NCBI GenBank assembly: GCA_009377795.1
Contig: WHTJ01000006.1
Span: forward strand, 1 to 62,943
DNA from: Propionibacteriales bacterium
GTDB taxonomy: Bacteria > Actinomycetota > Actinomycetes > Propionibacteriales > Nocardioidaceae
Direction: 5' to 3'
Length of the DNA: 62,943 nt
This document shows, one piece after another, positions 42,641 through 52,005 of the stretch. Under the pieces are notes generated by a model, which made no database searches, was not told where the DNA came from, and saw only the letters and a list, made by a program, of their open reading frames with translations. Numbering within the stretch: position 1 is the first letter of the stretch; the number at the start of each line of letters is the position of its first letter. The position numbers and the translations under genes are program-made.

Positions 42641-44917
42641 GTGGCCCGCGCCCGTCTGCTCGACACCGTCCAGAACGCCGCCGCCAGTCCCGATCAGGAG
42701 CAGCCCTGGGCGGAGCTCGGGCTCAAGCCCGACGAATACGCGCGCATCCGGGAGATCCTCGGCCGCCGGCCCACGTCGAGCGAGCTGGCGATGTACTCGG
42801 TGATGTGGAGCGAGCACTGCTCCTACAAGAGCTCGAAGGTCCATCTCCGCCGGTTCGGGGAGCTGCCGCAGGAGACCCCGGTCGGGAAGATGCTGGCCGG
42901 CATCGGCGAGAACGCGGGCGTCGTGGACATCGGCCAGGGCTATGCGGTGACGTTCAAGATCGAGTCGCACAACCATCCGTCGTACGTCGAGCCGTACCAG
43001 GGCGCCGCCACCGGAGTCGGCGGCATCGTGCGCGACATCCTCGCGATGGGTGCGCGGCCGGTCGCCGTGATGGATCCGCTGCGGTTCGGGCCCGCCGACT
43101 CGCCGGACACGCATCGAGTGCTGCCGGGTGTCGTCGCCGGGATCGGGGGCTACGGCAACTGCCTCGGGTTGCCGACCATGGGCGGCGAGGTCGTGTTCGA
43201 CCCGTCGTACGCCGGCAATCCGCTGGTCAACGCGCTCTGCGTCGGCGTGCTCCGGCACGAGGACCTGCATCTCGCCAAGGCGGCCGGGGTCGGCAACCAG
43301 GTCATCCTGTACGGCGCCACCACCGGTGGCGACGGCATCGGCGGGGTATCCGTCCTCGCCTCGGAGACCTTCGACGAGTCCGGACCGGCCAAGCGCCCGA
43401 GCGTCCAGGTGGGTGACCCGTTCCTGGAGAAGCTGCTCATCGAGTGCACCCTCGAGCTGTTCGCCGAGGGACTGATCGTCGGGATTCAGGACCTCGGAGG
43501 AGCCGGGCTGTCCTGCGCGACATCGGAGCTGGCTAGCGCCGGCGAGGGTGGCATGTTCATCCGGCTCGACGAGGTGCCGCTACGGGACTCCTCTCTGAGC
43601 CCGGAAGAGATCCTGATGAGCGAGTCGCAGGAACGCATGATGGCGGTTGTCGAGCCGGACAACGTCGAGCGTTTCTTTGCCGTGTGTGAAAAATGGGGAG
43701 TCGACGCCACCGCGATCGGTACGGTCACCGCGACCGGGCGACTCGTCGTCGAGTGCGCGGGCGAGACCATCGTCGACGTACCACCGAGAACGGTCGCGCA
43801 CGAGGGTCCGGTCTACGAGCGGCCGCTCGCCCGGCCCGCCTGGCAGGACGACCTGCGGTCCGGATCTCCGCCGGTCGGCGAGCTGGCTCGCCCGCGGACC
43901 GGTGCGGAGCTGCGGGAGACGATGCTGCGGATGGCCGGCTCGCCGAACCTGTGCGACAAGTCGTGGGTCACCGATCAGTACGACCACTACGTGCGCGGGA
44001 ACACCGTCCTCGCACAACCCGAGGACTCGGGAGTCGTACGCGTCGACGAGGACACCGGGCTCGGAGTGGCGGTCGCGACCGACGGCAACGGCCGGTTCGT
44101 CAAGCTCGATCCCTATGGGGGAACGCAGCTGGCTCTGGCCGAGGCGTATCGCAATGTCGCGGTCACCGGTGCCCGGCCGCTGGCGGTGACCGACTGCCTC
44201 AATTTCGGCTCCCCCGAGGATCCCGCGGTCATGTGGCAGTTCGCCGAGGCGACCCGTGCACTTGCCGACGGGTGCCGTCAGTTCGGTATCCCGGTCACCG
44301 GGGGGAATGTGAGTTTTTACAACCAGACTGGAGAAACCGCGATCCTTCCGACCCCGGTCGTCGGTGTGCTCGGTGTGCTCGATGACGTACGCCGGCGTAC
44401 ACCGCAGGGATTCCGCGAACCGGGTCGGCGGATCTACCTGCTGGGCGAGACGCGCGACGAGCTGGCCGGCTCCGAGTGGGCGCACGTGGTGCACGGCCAC
44501 CTGGGCGGTCGCCCGCCGGTGGTCGATCTGGAGGCCGAGCGTGACCTGGCCGGTGTACTGATCTCGGCGGCCGCCGACGGCTTGGTCGACGCCGCGCACG
44601 ACCTCTCCGAGGGTGGGCTGGCGCAGGCGCTGGCGGAGTCGTCGCTTCGTCACGGCGTGGGGTGCCGGGTCCGGCTGCCGGCCAGCCTGGATCCGTTCGT
44701 CGCGCTGTTCAGCGAGTCCGCGGGCCGGGCGGTCGTGGCCGTGCGGGAGGTGGCGGAAGAGCGGTTCCGGGACCTGTGTACGGCGCGGGGGGTACCGCAT
44801 GCGCCGATCGGGGAGGTCGGCGGCGACGCGGTCGTCGTACACGATCAGTTCGACCTGCCGCTCCCTGAGTTGCGTGCCGCATGGTCGGGCACCCTTCCGG
44901 CGCTCTTCGGGGACTGA
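42641..44917 (+). CDS. purL: FGAM synthase subunit PurL (small form)
   Basis: ATP-dependent synthase subunit that makes FGAM from FGAR with ammonia delivered by PurQ. The 758-residue length is that of the short bacterial form that needs PurS and PurQ. Signature segments are [33 protein letters not shown] and [14 protein letters not shown]. The start is GTG 42641 with AGGAGT upstream. Unusually it is about 24 kb from purS-purQ, with the catabolic block between, and so must be expressed separately from its partner subunits. Confidence 0.95.
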   Translation: MARARLLDTVQNAAASPDQEQPWAELGLKPDEYARIREILGRRPTSSELAMYSVMWSEHCSYKSSKVHLRRFGELPQETPVGKMLAGIGENAGVVDIGQGYAVTFKIESHNHPSYVEPYQGAATGVGGIVRDILAMGARPVAVMDPLRFGPADSPDTHRVLPGVVAGIGGYGNCLGLPTMGGEVVFDPSYAGNPLVNALCVGVLRHEDLHLAKAAGVGNQVILYGATTGGDGIGGVSVLASETFDESGPAKRPSVQVGDPFLEKLLIECTLELFAEGLIVGIQDLGGAGLSCATSELASAGEGGMFIRLDEVPLRDSSLSPEEILMSESQERMMAVVEPDNVERFFAVCEKWGVDATAIGTVTATGRLVVECAGETIVDVPPRTVAHEGPVYERPLARPAWQDDLRSGSPPVGELARPRTGAELRETMLRMAGSPNLCDKSWVTDQYDHYVRGNTVLAQPEDSGVVRVDEDTGLGVAVATDGNGRFVKLDPYGGTQLALAEAYRNVAVTGARPLAVTDCLNFGSPEDPAVMWQFAEATRALADGCRQFGIPVTGGNVSFYNQTGETAILPTPVVGVLGVLDDVRRRTPQGFREPGRRIYLLGETRDELAGSEWAHVVHGHLGGRPPVVDLEAERDLAGVLISAAADGLVDAAHDLSEGGLAQALAESSLRHGVGCRVRLPASLDPFVALFSESAGRAVVAVREVAEERFRDLCTARGVPHAPIGEVGGDAVVVHDQFDLPLPELRAAWSGTLPALFGD

Positions 44918-45214
44918 GCGCGAAGGGGACGGCCCGATGCAATCTCAGCGCATGCTGCCTGGGTCCGGGCGCATCCGGTGGCGTCGCGCATGTCATGTGG
45001 GACGTCTTCGCTCGCGGGCTTGCTGCTTGCTCGTTCAACCGTGCCGCATACGGAGCTTTTCGGGCACAGGACGGTAGTCGGGCGAGTGAAGAGCAGTGCG
45101 GCGAGTAAACAGCGTCGACGCCCGGTCGACGCGACCTCTGCCTGCGGCCCGGCCTCTGCTCGCGGCCCGACCGGGTACGCCCCCAACTGCCTGACCGTCG
45201 CCGATGCCTGACCG

Positions 45215-45330
45215 TCGCGCCGAGATTGCAGTGGCGGTCGACCAGATGTGCAATCTCGCCGCGAAGAAACGGCCAGATGTGCAATCTCGGCGCGAGAGGG
45301 ACGGGCCTGATCTGCAATCTCGGCGCGAGG
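45215..45330 (+). repeat. element A cluster: palindrome plus two direct half-units
   Basis: An imperfect palindrome (45215-45264; the right arm has CTCGCCGCGA for CTCGGCGCGA and the inner arms do not fully pair) is followed by half-units at 45271-45296 (GATGTGCAATCTCGGCGCGAG) and 45304-45330 (GATCTGCAATCTCGGCGCGAG, with one change). Start-to-start spacing of the half-units is 33 bases, close to the 32 seen at 15861. Confidence 0.92.
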
Positions 45331-45371
45331 GAGGCGGGCGCGAGGGGGAGGCGGGCGGTTGGATTTGGCGG

Positions 45372-45407
45372 GAGGGGCGTGGCCGTACGACGACGGCCAC
45401 GCCCCTC
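45372..45407. terminator. strong 15-bp hairpin
   Basis: GAGGGGCGTGGCCGT (45372-45386) and its exact complement (45393-45407) surround a 6-base ACGACG loop. A likely transcript terminator or processing site, without a T-run, downstream of purL and the element A cluster. Confidence 0.55.
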
Positions 45408-45650
45408 ACCCCTCCGGCACGCCTTGAGGCCGGCCGGACCCCCCGACCCCGGCTGGCCTCGGCTCGTCATTTCCTCCCGGAGACGAGCCGCACCACCCCG
45501 CGGGTGGGGGCGAACTCCATCGGTCCCCAGCAGCCGACGGCCCGACACCGTCCCCATGGCGAAATGGTGCTTCCTAGAACTCAGACGTCCGGCGAGCCCG
45601 ATTCGGTTTGCGCTGCCGGAGAACGTTTCCGATTCGTTATCGTTTTGCCC

Positions 45651-46025
45651 ATGCCGACCCGTCTTCGACCCTTGGACGACGCCACGGTGTCCAAAGCGTG
45701 GGACGCGTTGCGGAGCACCCCGGATCCATCCGCCGACGCCCTGCGTCTGCTCACGAAGCATTACCTCGCGGTGCTCGTGCAGAGATATCCCGGCAAGAGC
45801 GTCGAGGTCCGGGTGCCGCCGTACGCCGTGGTCCAGTGCCGCGAGGGTGCCCGACACACCCGCGGCACTCCGCCGGCCGTCGTGCAGACCGACCCGATGA
45901 CGTGGATCCGGCTCGCCCGCGGCGACCTCTCGTGGACGGATGCGGTGCGCTCGGGGCAGGTCACCGCGTCCGGTGAACGGTCGGACCTCGACGACCTGCT
46001 GCCGCTGGCGTCGTTGTCCGGGTAG
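45651..46025 (+). CDS. sterol carrier family (SCP2-like) protein
   Basis: A 124-residue protein of the actinobacterial sterol-carrier-type family usually found between purL and purF, as here. Typical stretches are RYPGKSVEVRVPPYAVVQC, and TDPMTWIRLARGDLSW, followed by RSGQVTASGERSDLDDLLPL. These resemble the C-terminal lipid-binding domain of SCP2. The biochemical role is unknown. No ribosome site is visible before ATG 45651, so it may be leaderless or weakly translated. Confidence 0.82.
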   Translation: MPTRLRPLDDATVSKAWDALRSTPDPSADALRLLTKHYLAVLVQRYPGKSVEVRVPPYAVVQCREGARHTRGTPPAVVQTDPMTWIRLARGDLSWTDAVRSGQVTASGERSDLDDLLPLASLSG

Positions 46026-46032
46026 GTCGCCG

Positions 46033-46813
46033 CTACAGCATCCGCTCCAGCCGGGCGGCCACCTCGCGATACCGGCTGACCGGTACGAGGTGCACGCCGT
46101 CGAACGCGCCGGACTCGTGGATCCGCAGGACCTGCGCGCAGGCGGCATCGACTCCCGCTTCGGAATCGGCGGCCACATTCTCAACCAGGCTGGAAGGGAC
46201 GTCGATGTCCGGGATCGCCGCCGCCAACCGGCGCGCATGTCCCTCGCTGGCGAGGACCATCACCCCCGCGTAGACGGGGATGTCGACCGGGTTGGCGTCC
46301 CGCCAGCGCAACAACGCCTCCAGTGAGAACGTCACCTGCACGAAGATGAAGTCGGCCGCGCGTTTCCACTCCGGTAGTGCACGGGAGTCCGGACGCCGTG
46401 CCGAACCGGAACGGCGGGAAGCCGGCGAACGCCGCATCATCGGAGATCCCGCGCACCTCCTCCATCATGGCCTGCACGGTGAGCTCGCTCGTCCGGCCAC
46501 CGGCGGTCGGTTTATCGCTGTACACAAAGAAAAACTGGTCCACGCCGTACGCCGCCGCCGTCAACAGGTCACGCCGGAGACCGAGGAGGTTCCGGTCACG
46601 GGAGTTCAGACACGCGATGCTGCGCCCGCCCATCGCCTGCACCTCGTGCGCGACGGCGACGCTGGACACGGTGGCGCGGCCGAGGTGGTTGTCCGGGATC
46701 AGGAACGAGTCGGCGACCGTGCCGAGGGTCCCGATCTGGTGGCGGACATGCTTCAGGTCCGGCCGGGTCGGCGGCTCGATCTCACACACGACCTGGAACG
46801 GGGTGGCGTTCAT
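46033..46813 (-). pseudogene. methylenetetrahydrofolate reductase-like gene with a one-base frameshift
   Basis: Two minus-strand frames make one ~259-residue MTHFR/MetF-domain protein. The N-terminal frame (from ATG 46813, MNATPFQVVCEIEPPTRPD) carries the Glu-Pro-rich start, IPDNHLGRATVSS and DQFFFVYSD, up to FRFGTASGL. The C-terminal frame resumes with RALPEWKRAADFIFVQVTFS and ends at 46033. Removing one C from the CCC at 46383-46385 (GGG on the plus strand) joins them as ASGLRALPEW. This is either a recent inactivation or a homopolymer error. The canonical MetF role (5,10-methylene-THF to 5-methyl-THF) is not certain for this short variant. Confidence 0.85.
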
Positions 46814-46894
46814 GGGCGCCAATCTAGTGAGCATCTAGTGAGCGCATGCCGGAACCGTCCGCGGCCGGGCGGTGTACAGAAGAGGGAGGCAAGC

Positions 46895-47626
46895 ATGCGT
46901 GCCACGAAACTCACACTCGCCGTTGTGATCACCCTGGCGGCGGGGATCCTCGCCGTACCGCCGGCCCATGCGGGCAATTGGGCCGCCACCGTGCTCGACC
47001 CGCTGCCCCAACGCATCCAGCCCGGCCAGACGTACACCGTCGGCTACTGGGTGATGCAGCACGCCGCGCATCCGTACGAGAATTCCTACGGACCGCTCGG
47101 CAAGACCGCCCTGCGGATCGTCGACGAGGACGGCACCGCGCACACGTTTGCGGGTGTGCCGCTCGGCCAGCCTTCGCACTACGCCGCCACCCTGTCCGTT
47201 CCACACGCTGGTACGTGGAAGCTCGTCGCCCAGCAAGGGAGATTCGGCACGTACCGGATAGGAACGCTGACCGTTCCCGGCGGTCTCGAAGTGATCGAGC
47301 TGCCACCGCCGGTCAGCGGTCACGAATGCCAAGAGCGGTGGGGACTCATCAGGTCACCCGCCGTCGGGGGAACCGGTACCGACTGCGAAGGAGGAGACGA
47401 CACGCACGCTGCAGCAGCCGCTGGATCGCAGCACGAGGACGGGCAGGCGCAGGGCGTCGTACCCGCCGATAATGCGGACGGGTCGGCCGCGGCGCCGGGG
47501 TCGGACCTCCCGGCGAACTCGCTCTGGGTGCTTGCCGTCCTGACGGTGCTGGGAGGGATGTGGTTCCTCGTTCGACGCGTCCAAACGCGAGTACACCGTC
47601 GCGCCCCGGGCGGCGCACGAGAGTAA
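46895..47626 (+). CDS. exported protein with C-terminal membrane anchor
   Basis: A 243-residue protein: signal peptide (MRATKLTLAVVITLAAGILA, cleavage near AHAGN), a ~100-residue beta-rich domain (QRIQPGQTYTVGYWVMQHA; TLSVPHAGTWKLVAQQG) like YtkA/Ig-type extracytoplasmic domains, an Ala/Asp-rich linker, and a C-terminal helix SLWVLAVLTVLGGMWFLV with a basic tail. GGGAGG (46884-46889) supports ATG 46895. Function unknown; YtkA-like domains are sometimes linked to copper or cytochrome assembly, but no metal motif is seen here. Confidence 0.75.
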   Translation: MRATKLTLAVVITLAAGILAVPPAHAGNWAATVLDPLPQRIQPGQTYTVGYWVMQHAAHPYENSYGPLGKTALRIVDEDGTAHTFAGVPLGQPSHYAATLSVPHAGTWKLVAQQGRFGTYRIGTLTVPGGLEVIELPPPVSGHECQERWGLIRSPAVGGTGTDCEGGDDTHAAAAAGSQHEDGQAQGVVPADNADGSAAAPGSDLPANSLWVLAVLTVLGGMWFLVRRVQTRVHRRAPGGARE

Positions 47627-47672
47627 CCGCTCAGCCGAACTGCGTGGGCGCCGCACGCCCTAGGATCGGCGC

Positions 47673-49025
47673 ATGGTCGACGACATACGCGACGCGGTGC
47701 GGCAGGTCCTCCCCGGTGTGCGGGCCGATCTGGAGGCGCTGGTGCGCATCCCGTCGGTCAGCGCGGATCCCGGTCGTCATGGTGAGGTACGCCGTTCGGC
47801 CGAGGCCACCGCCAGACTGTTCGGCGAGGCCGGATTCCCCGACGTACAGATCCTCAGCGCCGGGTCCGGACAGCCCGCGGTCGTCGCCCGGCGACCGGCG
47901 CCCGACGGCGCTCCCACCGTGCTGCTCTACGCCCATCACGACGTGCAGCCCGAGGGTGCGCACGCCGACTGGGCCACCGACCCGTTCGAGCCGACCGAGC
48001 ACGACGGCCGGCTCTACGGTCGCGGGGCTGCCGACGACAAGGCCGGAATCGCCGTCCACTTGGCCGCGATCCGTGCGCACGAGACCGTTGCTGGCCGGGA
48101 CGGCCCGCCGGTCGGGGTCACCGTCTTCGTCGAGGGCGAGGAGGAGATCGGGTCACCGAGCCTGGCGGAGTTCCTGGAGGCCTATCGAGACCGGCTGGCC
48201 GCCGACGTGATCGTGATCGCCGACGCGGTCAACTGGCAGGTCGGCACGCCGGCGCTGACCACGTCGCTGCGCGGCCTGGTCAACTGCGTGGTGGAGGTCC
48301 GGGCGCTCGAGCACGCGGTCCACTCCGGCATGTACGGCGGTCCGATCCCCGACGCGTTGACCGCGCTGACCCGGCTGCTGGCCACCCTGCACGACGAGGA
48401 CGGCAACGTCGCGGTCGAGGGGCTGAGCTCCGGCCGGGCGGCCGACCTGGAGCTCTCCGAGAAGCGGCTGCGTAGCGAGTCGAGCATGCTCGACGGCGTT
48501 CGGTTGATCGGCAGCGGTTCCCTCGTCGACCGGCTCTGGGCCCGGCCGGCGATCGCCGTACTCGCGGTCGACGCGCCACGGGTCGCCGAGGCCTCGAACA
48601 CGCTCATCCCGTCGGCGCGGGCCAAGATCTCCCTGCGGGTGGCGCCGGGCGACGATGCCGAGGCGGCGTACGCCGCGATGATCCGGCATCTGGAGGGTCA
48701 CGCGCCGTGGGGCGTCCAGGTCCGGGTGAGCGATCCTGAGATCGGCGAGCCGTACGCCGTACGCGCCGACACCGCGCCGTACGACGCCGCCAGGTCCGCG
48801 TTCCGGGAGGCCTGGGACGGCACCGACCCCGTGGACATGGGCACCGGCGGCTCGATCCCGTTCATCGCCGCGTTCGCCGAGGCCTGTCCGGAGGCGGCGA
48901 TCCTGATCACCGGCGTGGAGGATCCCGACACACGCGCGCACGGAGCGAACGAGGGGCTCCACCTGGCGGAGTTCGAACGGGCGTGTCTCGCCGAGGCCCT
49001 GCTGCTCGACAAGCTCGCCGAGTGA
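47673..49025 (+). CDS. M20 family dipeptidase/metallopeptidase
   Basis: A 450-residue di-zinc exopeptidase. Visible ligands and catalytic residues are His88/Asp90 in YAHHDVQPEG, Asp121 in GRGAADDKAG and Glu156/Glu157 in VEGEEEIGS, then the lid dimerisation domain with VHSGMYGGPIPDAL, and a final His in GANEGLHLAEF. It fits the M20 dipeptidase subfamily acting on Xaa-Xaa dipeptides. The ATG at 47673 gives MVDDIRDAVRQ. It is an isolated gene with no evident operon. Confidence 0.9.
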   Translation: MVDDIRDAVRQVLPGVRADLEALVRIPSVSADPGRHGEVRRSAEATARLFGEAGFPDVQILSAGSGQPAVVARRPAPDGAPTVLLYAHHDVQPEGAHADWATDPFEPTEHDGRLYGRGAADDKAGIAVHLAAIRAHETVAGRDGPPVGVTVFVEGEEEIGSPSLAEFLEAYRDRLAADVIVIADAVNWQVGTPALTTSLRGLVNCVVEVRALEHAVHSGMYGGPIPDALTALTRLLATLHDEDGNVAVEGLSSGRAADLELSEKRLRSESSMLDGVRLIGSGSLVDRLWARPAIAVLAVDAPRVAEASNTLIPSARAKISLRVAPGDDAEAAYAAMIRHLEGHAPWGVQVRVSDPEIGEPYAVRADTAPYDAARSAFREAWDGTDPVDMGTGGSIPFIAAFAEACPEAAILITGVEDPDTRAHGANEGLHLAEFERACLAEALLLDKLAE

Positions 49026-49170
49026 CGTCGCGATCCGTGAAGCACGGGTGCAGCCAATGCAGACCCGTGCACTGAAGGGCCCTGTAGCGGTCGGCTGCGG
49101 TCGTCCTGGTTTCCACAGCGGAGCCGGATTATCTCGGCTACGGCACACCTACTACGGCATACTTTCGAGT

Positions 49171-49857
49171 ATGGAGGCTCCTCTGAGCGTTGCCGCCGCT
49201 GATGGCTGCTACGAGGCCGCTCGGGCAGCGGCTCTCTCTGGCGTGCCCAAGTCAACGATGTACTGGTGGGCGCGGCAAGGCATCGTGGTGCCGTCGGTTT
49301 CTCCGGTACAAGAGAAGTTGTGGTCCTACTCCGACCTCATGTGCCTTCGCATCGTCTCCTGGCTTCGCCACCCGAAGGCCGCACCTCACGGTGCGGAGCT
49401 TCCAGCCAACCCGATGTCACAGGTGCGCCGAGCGCTCGTACTCCTAGAGCGTCGCGGGCTGGATCTTTGGGCTCCGGATTCTCCCGGGCACTCGCCGATT
49501 CTGGTCGACGCCGCAGGAGCCATCTTCGTCCGGTCTGATGGCGAGATCCTCGATTTGCACGAACAGCCGGCACTGCTGCCCGAGGGCAGGCTTGAATTGA
49601 CAATGCCGTTCCGGCAGGACGGCGTAGAGGGTCCGAACCTCCTTCGGCCGCGGCCACACTTGCGGATCGTCCCCGCAAAGGTGGCAGGAGAGCCGCACAT
49701 AGCGGATACGCGGCTCACCACCCAGAGTGTGGCGGCGTTGGCCGCGCGTGGCTTCTCGTCGGAGCGGATAGCCGACATGTACGCAAGCCCGGTCGAATCC
49801 ATCAATGAGGCAATAGACCTCGAGCGACAGTTGATGGCCGTTCCTGCGATCGCCTGA
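49171..49857 (+). CDS. MerR-like/DUF433 antitoxin-type protein
   Basis: A 228-residue protein with an N-terminal MerR-like helix-turn-helix (AAALSGVPKSTMYWWARQG) and a C-terminal DUF433-type domain (KVAGEPHIADTRLTTQSV, RGFSSERIADMYASP). Such two-domain proteins are paired with PIN-like toxins. The next gene, 3 bases downstream, is exactly such a toxin, but with a frame break. The antitoxin itself appears intact. Local GC is lower than in neighbours, consistent with acquired DNA. The start is ATG 49171; a GGAGG falls inside the beginning of the gene and no upstream site is clear. Confidence 0.83.
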   Translation: MEAPLSVAAADGCYEAARAAALSGVPKSTMYWWARQGIVVPSVSPVQEKLWSYSDLMCLRIVSWLRHPKAAPHGAELPANPMSQVRRALVLLERRGLDLWAPDSPGHSPILVDAAGAIFVRSDGEILDLHEQPALLPEGRLELTMPFRQDGVEGPNLLRPRPHLRIVPAKVAGEPHIADTRLTTQSVAALAARGFSSERIADMYASPVESINEAIDLERQLMAVPAIA

Positions 49858-49860
49858 CCG

Positions 49861-50362
49861 GTGAGCGCGTTGCGGCTCGCACTCGATCAGAACTTTCCGA
49901 CGCCGCTCATACGCGCTGTTGAGAGCTTCCTCCCGTCCGAGCCCGAAATTGACCAGCCTCCATCAGCTGGATCCAAGGTTGTCGTCCTTGAGCGACCGGC
50001 GCTTGTTCGTCGCGTTGTATCAGCTCGGTTGGGACGGTCTGATCACGAACAACTACAGGATGCTCAGGATCCCGGCAGAATTGGCTGCGATCATCAAGAC
50101 CAAGGCGACGGTGGTCGCGATCGAGGGTCTGGGACACGATCCGCTGCGCGCTGTGGGTGCCCTCCTGCTTGAGCTGCCGGGCCTTCCTGGTCGTGTGGTG
50201 CCATCGTGTGCGAACGTCTTCCGCCTTTCATATGCACGCCGTAGGCCGGTTGACGCGTGGAGGTACCTCGCGAGAGTTGCCGAGAGCCGAGGCCAGAACA
50301 CAGAGGCGTTGTGGCAGGAGGTGCAGGTCAGCGATGAGGAGTTGGCAGCGTCTGTGTTCTAA
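49861..50362 (+). pseudogene. PIN-like (DUF5615-type) toxin gene with a one-base frameshift
   Basis: The first frame starts at GTG 49861 (LRLALDQNFPTPLIRAVESF, with the early Asp of the PIN active site) and the second continues from about 49946 with TSLHQLDPRLSSLSDRRLF, then GWDGLITNNYRMLRIPAEL, typical of this toxin class, to 50362. Deleting one A from AAA 49946-49948 joins them as SEPELTSLHQLD. Either the toxin is inactivated, leaving an orphan antitoxin, or there is a homopolymer error. Tightly linked to the antitoxin gene. Confidence 0.83.
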
Positions 50363-50478
50363 GTTCGGCGAGCGGATCGCCCCCCACCGGATCGGGTGAG
50401 CGCCAGTGTGTCGGAGTCGACGTCCGGCGCGCCCAGGCTCACAACCAGGATGCGCCAGTCAGCCCGTAGACTCGTCAC

Positions 50479-52005
50479 GTGGCTCGCGGTGACGGTCGTC
50501 TGACACACGATCTCGACCCTCAGGAGAAGGGCCCGCAGGATGCCTGCGGAGTCTTCGGTGTGTGGGCACCGGATGAGGATGTGGCCAAGCTCACGTACTT
50601 CGGTCTCTATGCGCTGCAGCATCGTGGGCAGGAGTCGGCGGGCATCGCGATCAGCAACGGCCAGCAGATCGTCGTCTACAAGGAGATGGGTCTCGTCTCC
50701 CAGGTCTTCGACGAGCCGACTCTGGAGTCGCTGAAGGGTCATCTGGCGGTCGGCCACTGCCGGTACTCCACCACCGGAGCCAGCACCTGGCTCAACGCCC
50801 AGCCGACTTTCCGCTCCACCGCCACCGGGTCGATCGCCCTGACCCACAACGGCAACCTGATCAACACCCGCGAGCTCGCCGACCAGGTCGCGACCAGCGC
50901 CGGCAGCGGGGAGCTCGAGCTGCCGCGTGGCGGTCTCGACATCGCGACCACCGACACCAGCGTGATGACCGCACTGCTGGCCGGCCATCCCGAGCTGAGC
51001 ATCGAGGAGTCCGCGCTCAAGGTGCTGCCGTTGCTGCGGGGTGCGTTCAGCCTGGTCTTCATGGACGAGGGCACGCTGTACGCCGCTCGAGACCCGCAGG
51101 GGATCCATCCCCTGGTTCTGGGCCGGCTGGAGCAGGGCTGGGTAGTGGCCAGCGAGACCGCCGCCCTCGACATCGTCGGCGCCTCCTTCGAGCGGGAGGT
51201 CGAGCCCGGCGAGCTGCTCGTGATCGACGAGCTGGGCCCGAGGTCGCGGAACTTCGCCGCCCCCGAGCCCAAGGGCTGTCTCTTCGAGTTCGTCTACCTG
51301 GCGCGGCCGGACACCCGCATCACCGACCAGCGGGTGCACTCCGTGCGGGTCGGCATCGGCCGCCGCCTGGCTCGCGAGCACCCCGTCGACGCCGATCTGG
51401 TCATCCCCGTACCGGAGTCCGGCACTCCGGCGGCGATCGGTTACGCCGAGGAGAGCGGGATCCCCTACGGGCAGGGACTGGTGAAGAACTCGTACGTCGG
51501 CCGCACCTTCATCCAGCCCAGCCAGACCATCCGGCAGCTCGGCATCCGGCTGAAGCTCAACCCGCTGCGGGACGTCATCGAGGGCAAGCGCCTGGTCGTG
51601 GTGGACGACTCGATCGTCCGGGGCAACACCCAGCGCGCCCTGGTAAAGATGCTCCGCGAGGCCGGGGCGAAGGAGGTGCACGTACGCATCTCCAGTCCGC
51701 CGGTGAAATGGCCGTGCTTCTACGGCATCGACTTCGCGAGCCGTTCCGAGCTGATCGCCAACGGCCTGTCGATCGAGGAGATGTGCCGGTCGATCGGTGC
51801 GGACTCGCTGGGCTACGTGTCCCTGGATCATCTGATCGACGCCACGGGTGTCGCCAAGGACAACCTGTGCCGGGCCTGTTTCGACGGCGTCTACCCGGTC
51901 GAGCTGCCAGTTGCGGAGGACCTCGGCAAGCATCTCCTCGAATCCGGGTCCGGGGACGACGGCCAGACGGCGGCGCTCGATCCCGCGGGGCTGGCCACGC
52001 TGTGA
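50479..52005 (+). CDS. purF: amidophosphoribosyltransferase
   Basis: First enzyme of purine synthesis: PRPP plus glutamine to phosphoribosylamine. The 508-residue protein has a 22-residue propeptide ending before Cys23 in DACGVFGVW, the N-terminal nucleophile exposed by self-processing, and the PRPP motif VVVDDSIVRGNTQRA. Cys residues near the C-terminus (DNLCRACF) fit the iron-sulfur type seen in Bacillus PurF. The start is GTG 50479. Its stop overlaps the purM start (GTGA at 52002-52005). Confidence 0.95.
   Translation: MARGDGRLTHDLDPQEKGPQDACGVFGVWAPDEDVAKLTYFGLYALQHRGQESAGIAISNGQQIVVYKEMGLVSQVFDEPTLESLKGHLAVGHCRYSTTGASTWLNAQPTFRSTATGSIALTHNGNLINTRELADQVATSAGSGELELPRGGLDIATTDTSVMTALLAGHPELSIEESALKVLPLLRGAFSLVFMDEGTLYAARDPQGIHPLVLGRLEQGWVVASETAALDIVGASFEREVEPGELLVIDELGPRSRNFAAPEPKGCLFEFVYLARPDTRITDQRVHSVRVGIGRRLAREHPVDADLVIPVPESGTPAAIGYAEESGIPYGQGLVKNSYVGRTFIQPSQTIRQLGIRLKLNPLRDVIEGKRLVVVDDSIVRGNTQRALVKMLREAGAKEVHVRISSPPVKWPCFYGIDFASRSELIANGLSIEEMCRSIGADSLGYVSLDHLIDATGVAKDNLCRACFDGVYPVELPVAEDLGKHLLESGSGDDGQTAALDPAGLATL

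Larger units (their letters stand above)
44918..45650. other. 733-base non-coding region between purL and the sterol-carrier gene
   Basis: No convincing gene is seen. It holds a degenerate element A half-unit at 44931-44952 (GATGCAATCTCAGCGCATG), the element A cluster at 45215-45330, a strong hairpin at 45372-45407, and smaller inverted repeats such as GGCTCGTC...GACGAGCC near 45460-45489. In relatives purL is usually close to this gene, so the gap may have grown by repeat insertion. Confidence 0.6.

Noticed and set aside
45271-45330. Two tandem repeats that could suggest a CRISPR array
   Set aside because: Only two units with a 7-base gap, and the same unit exists as isolated copies elsewhere.
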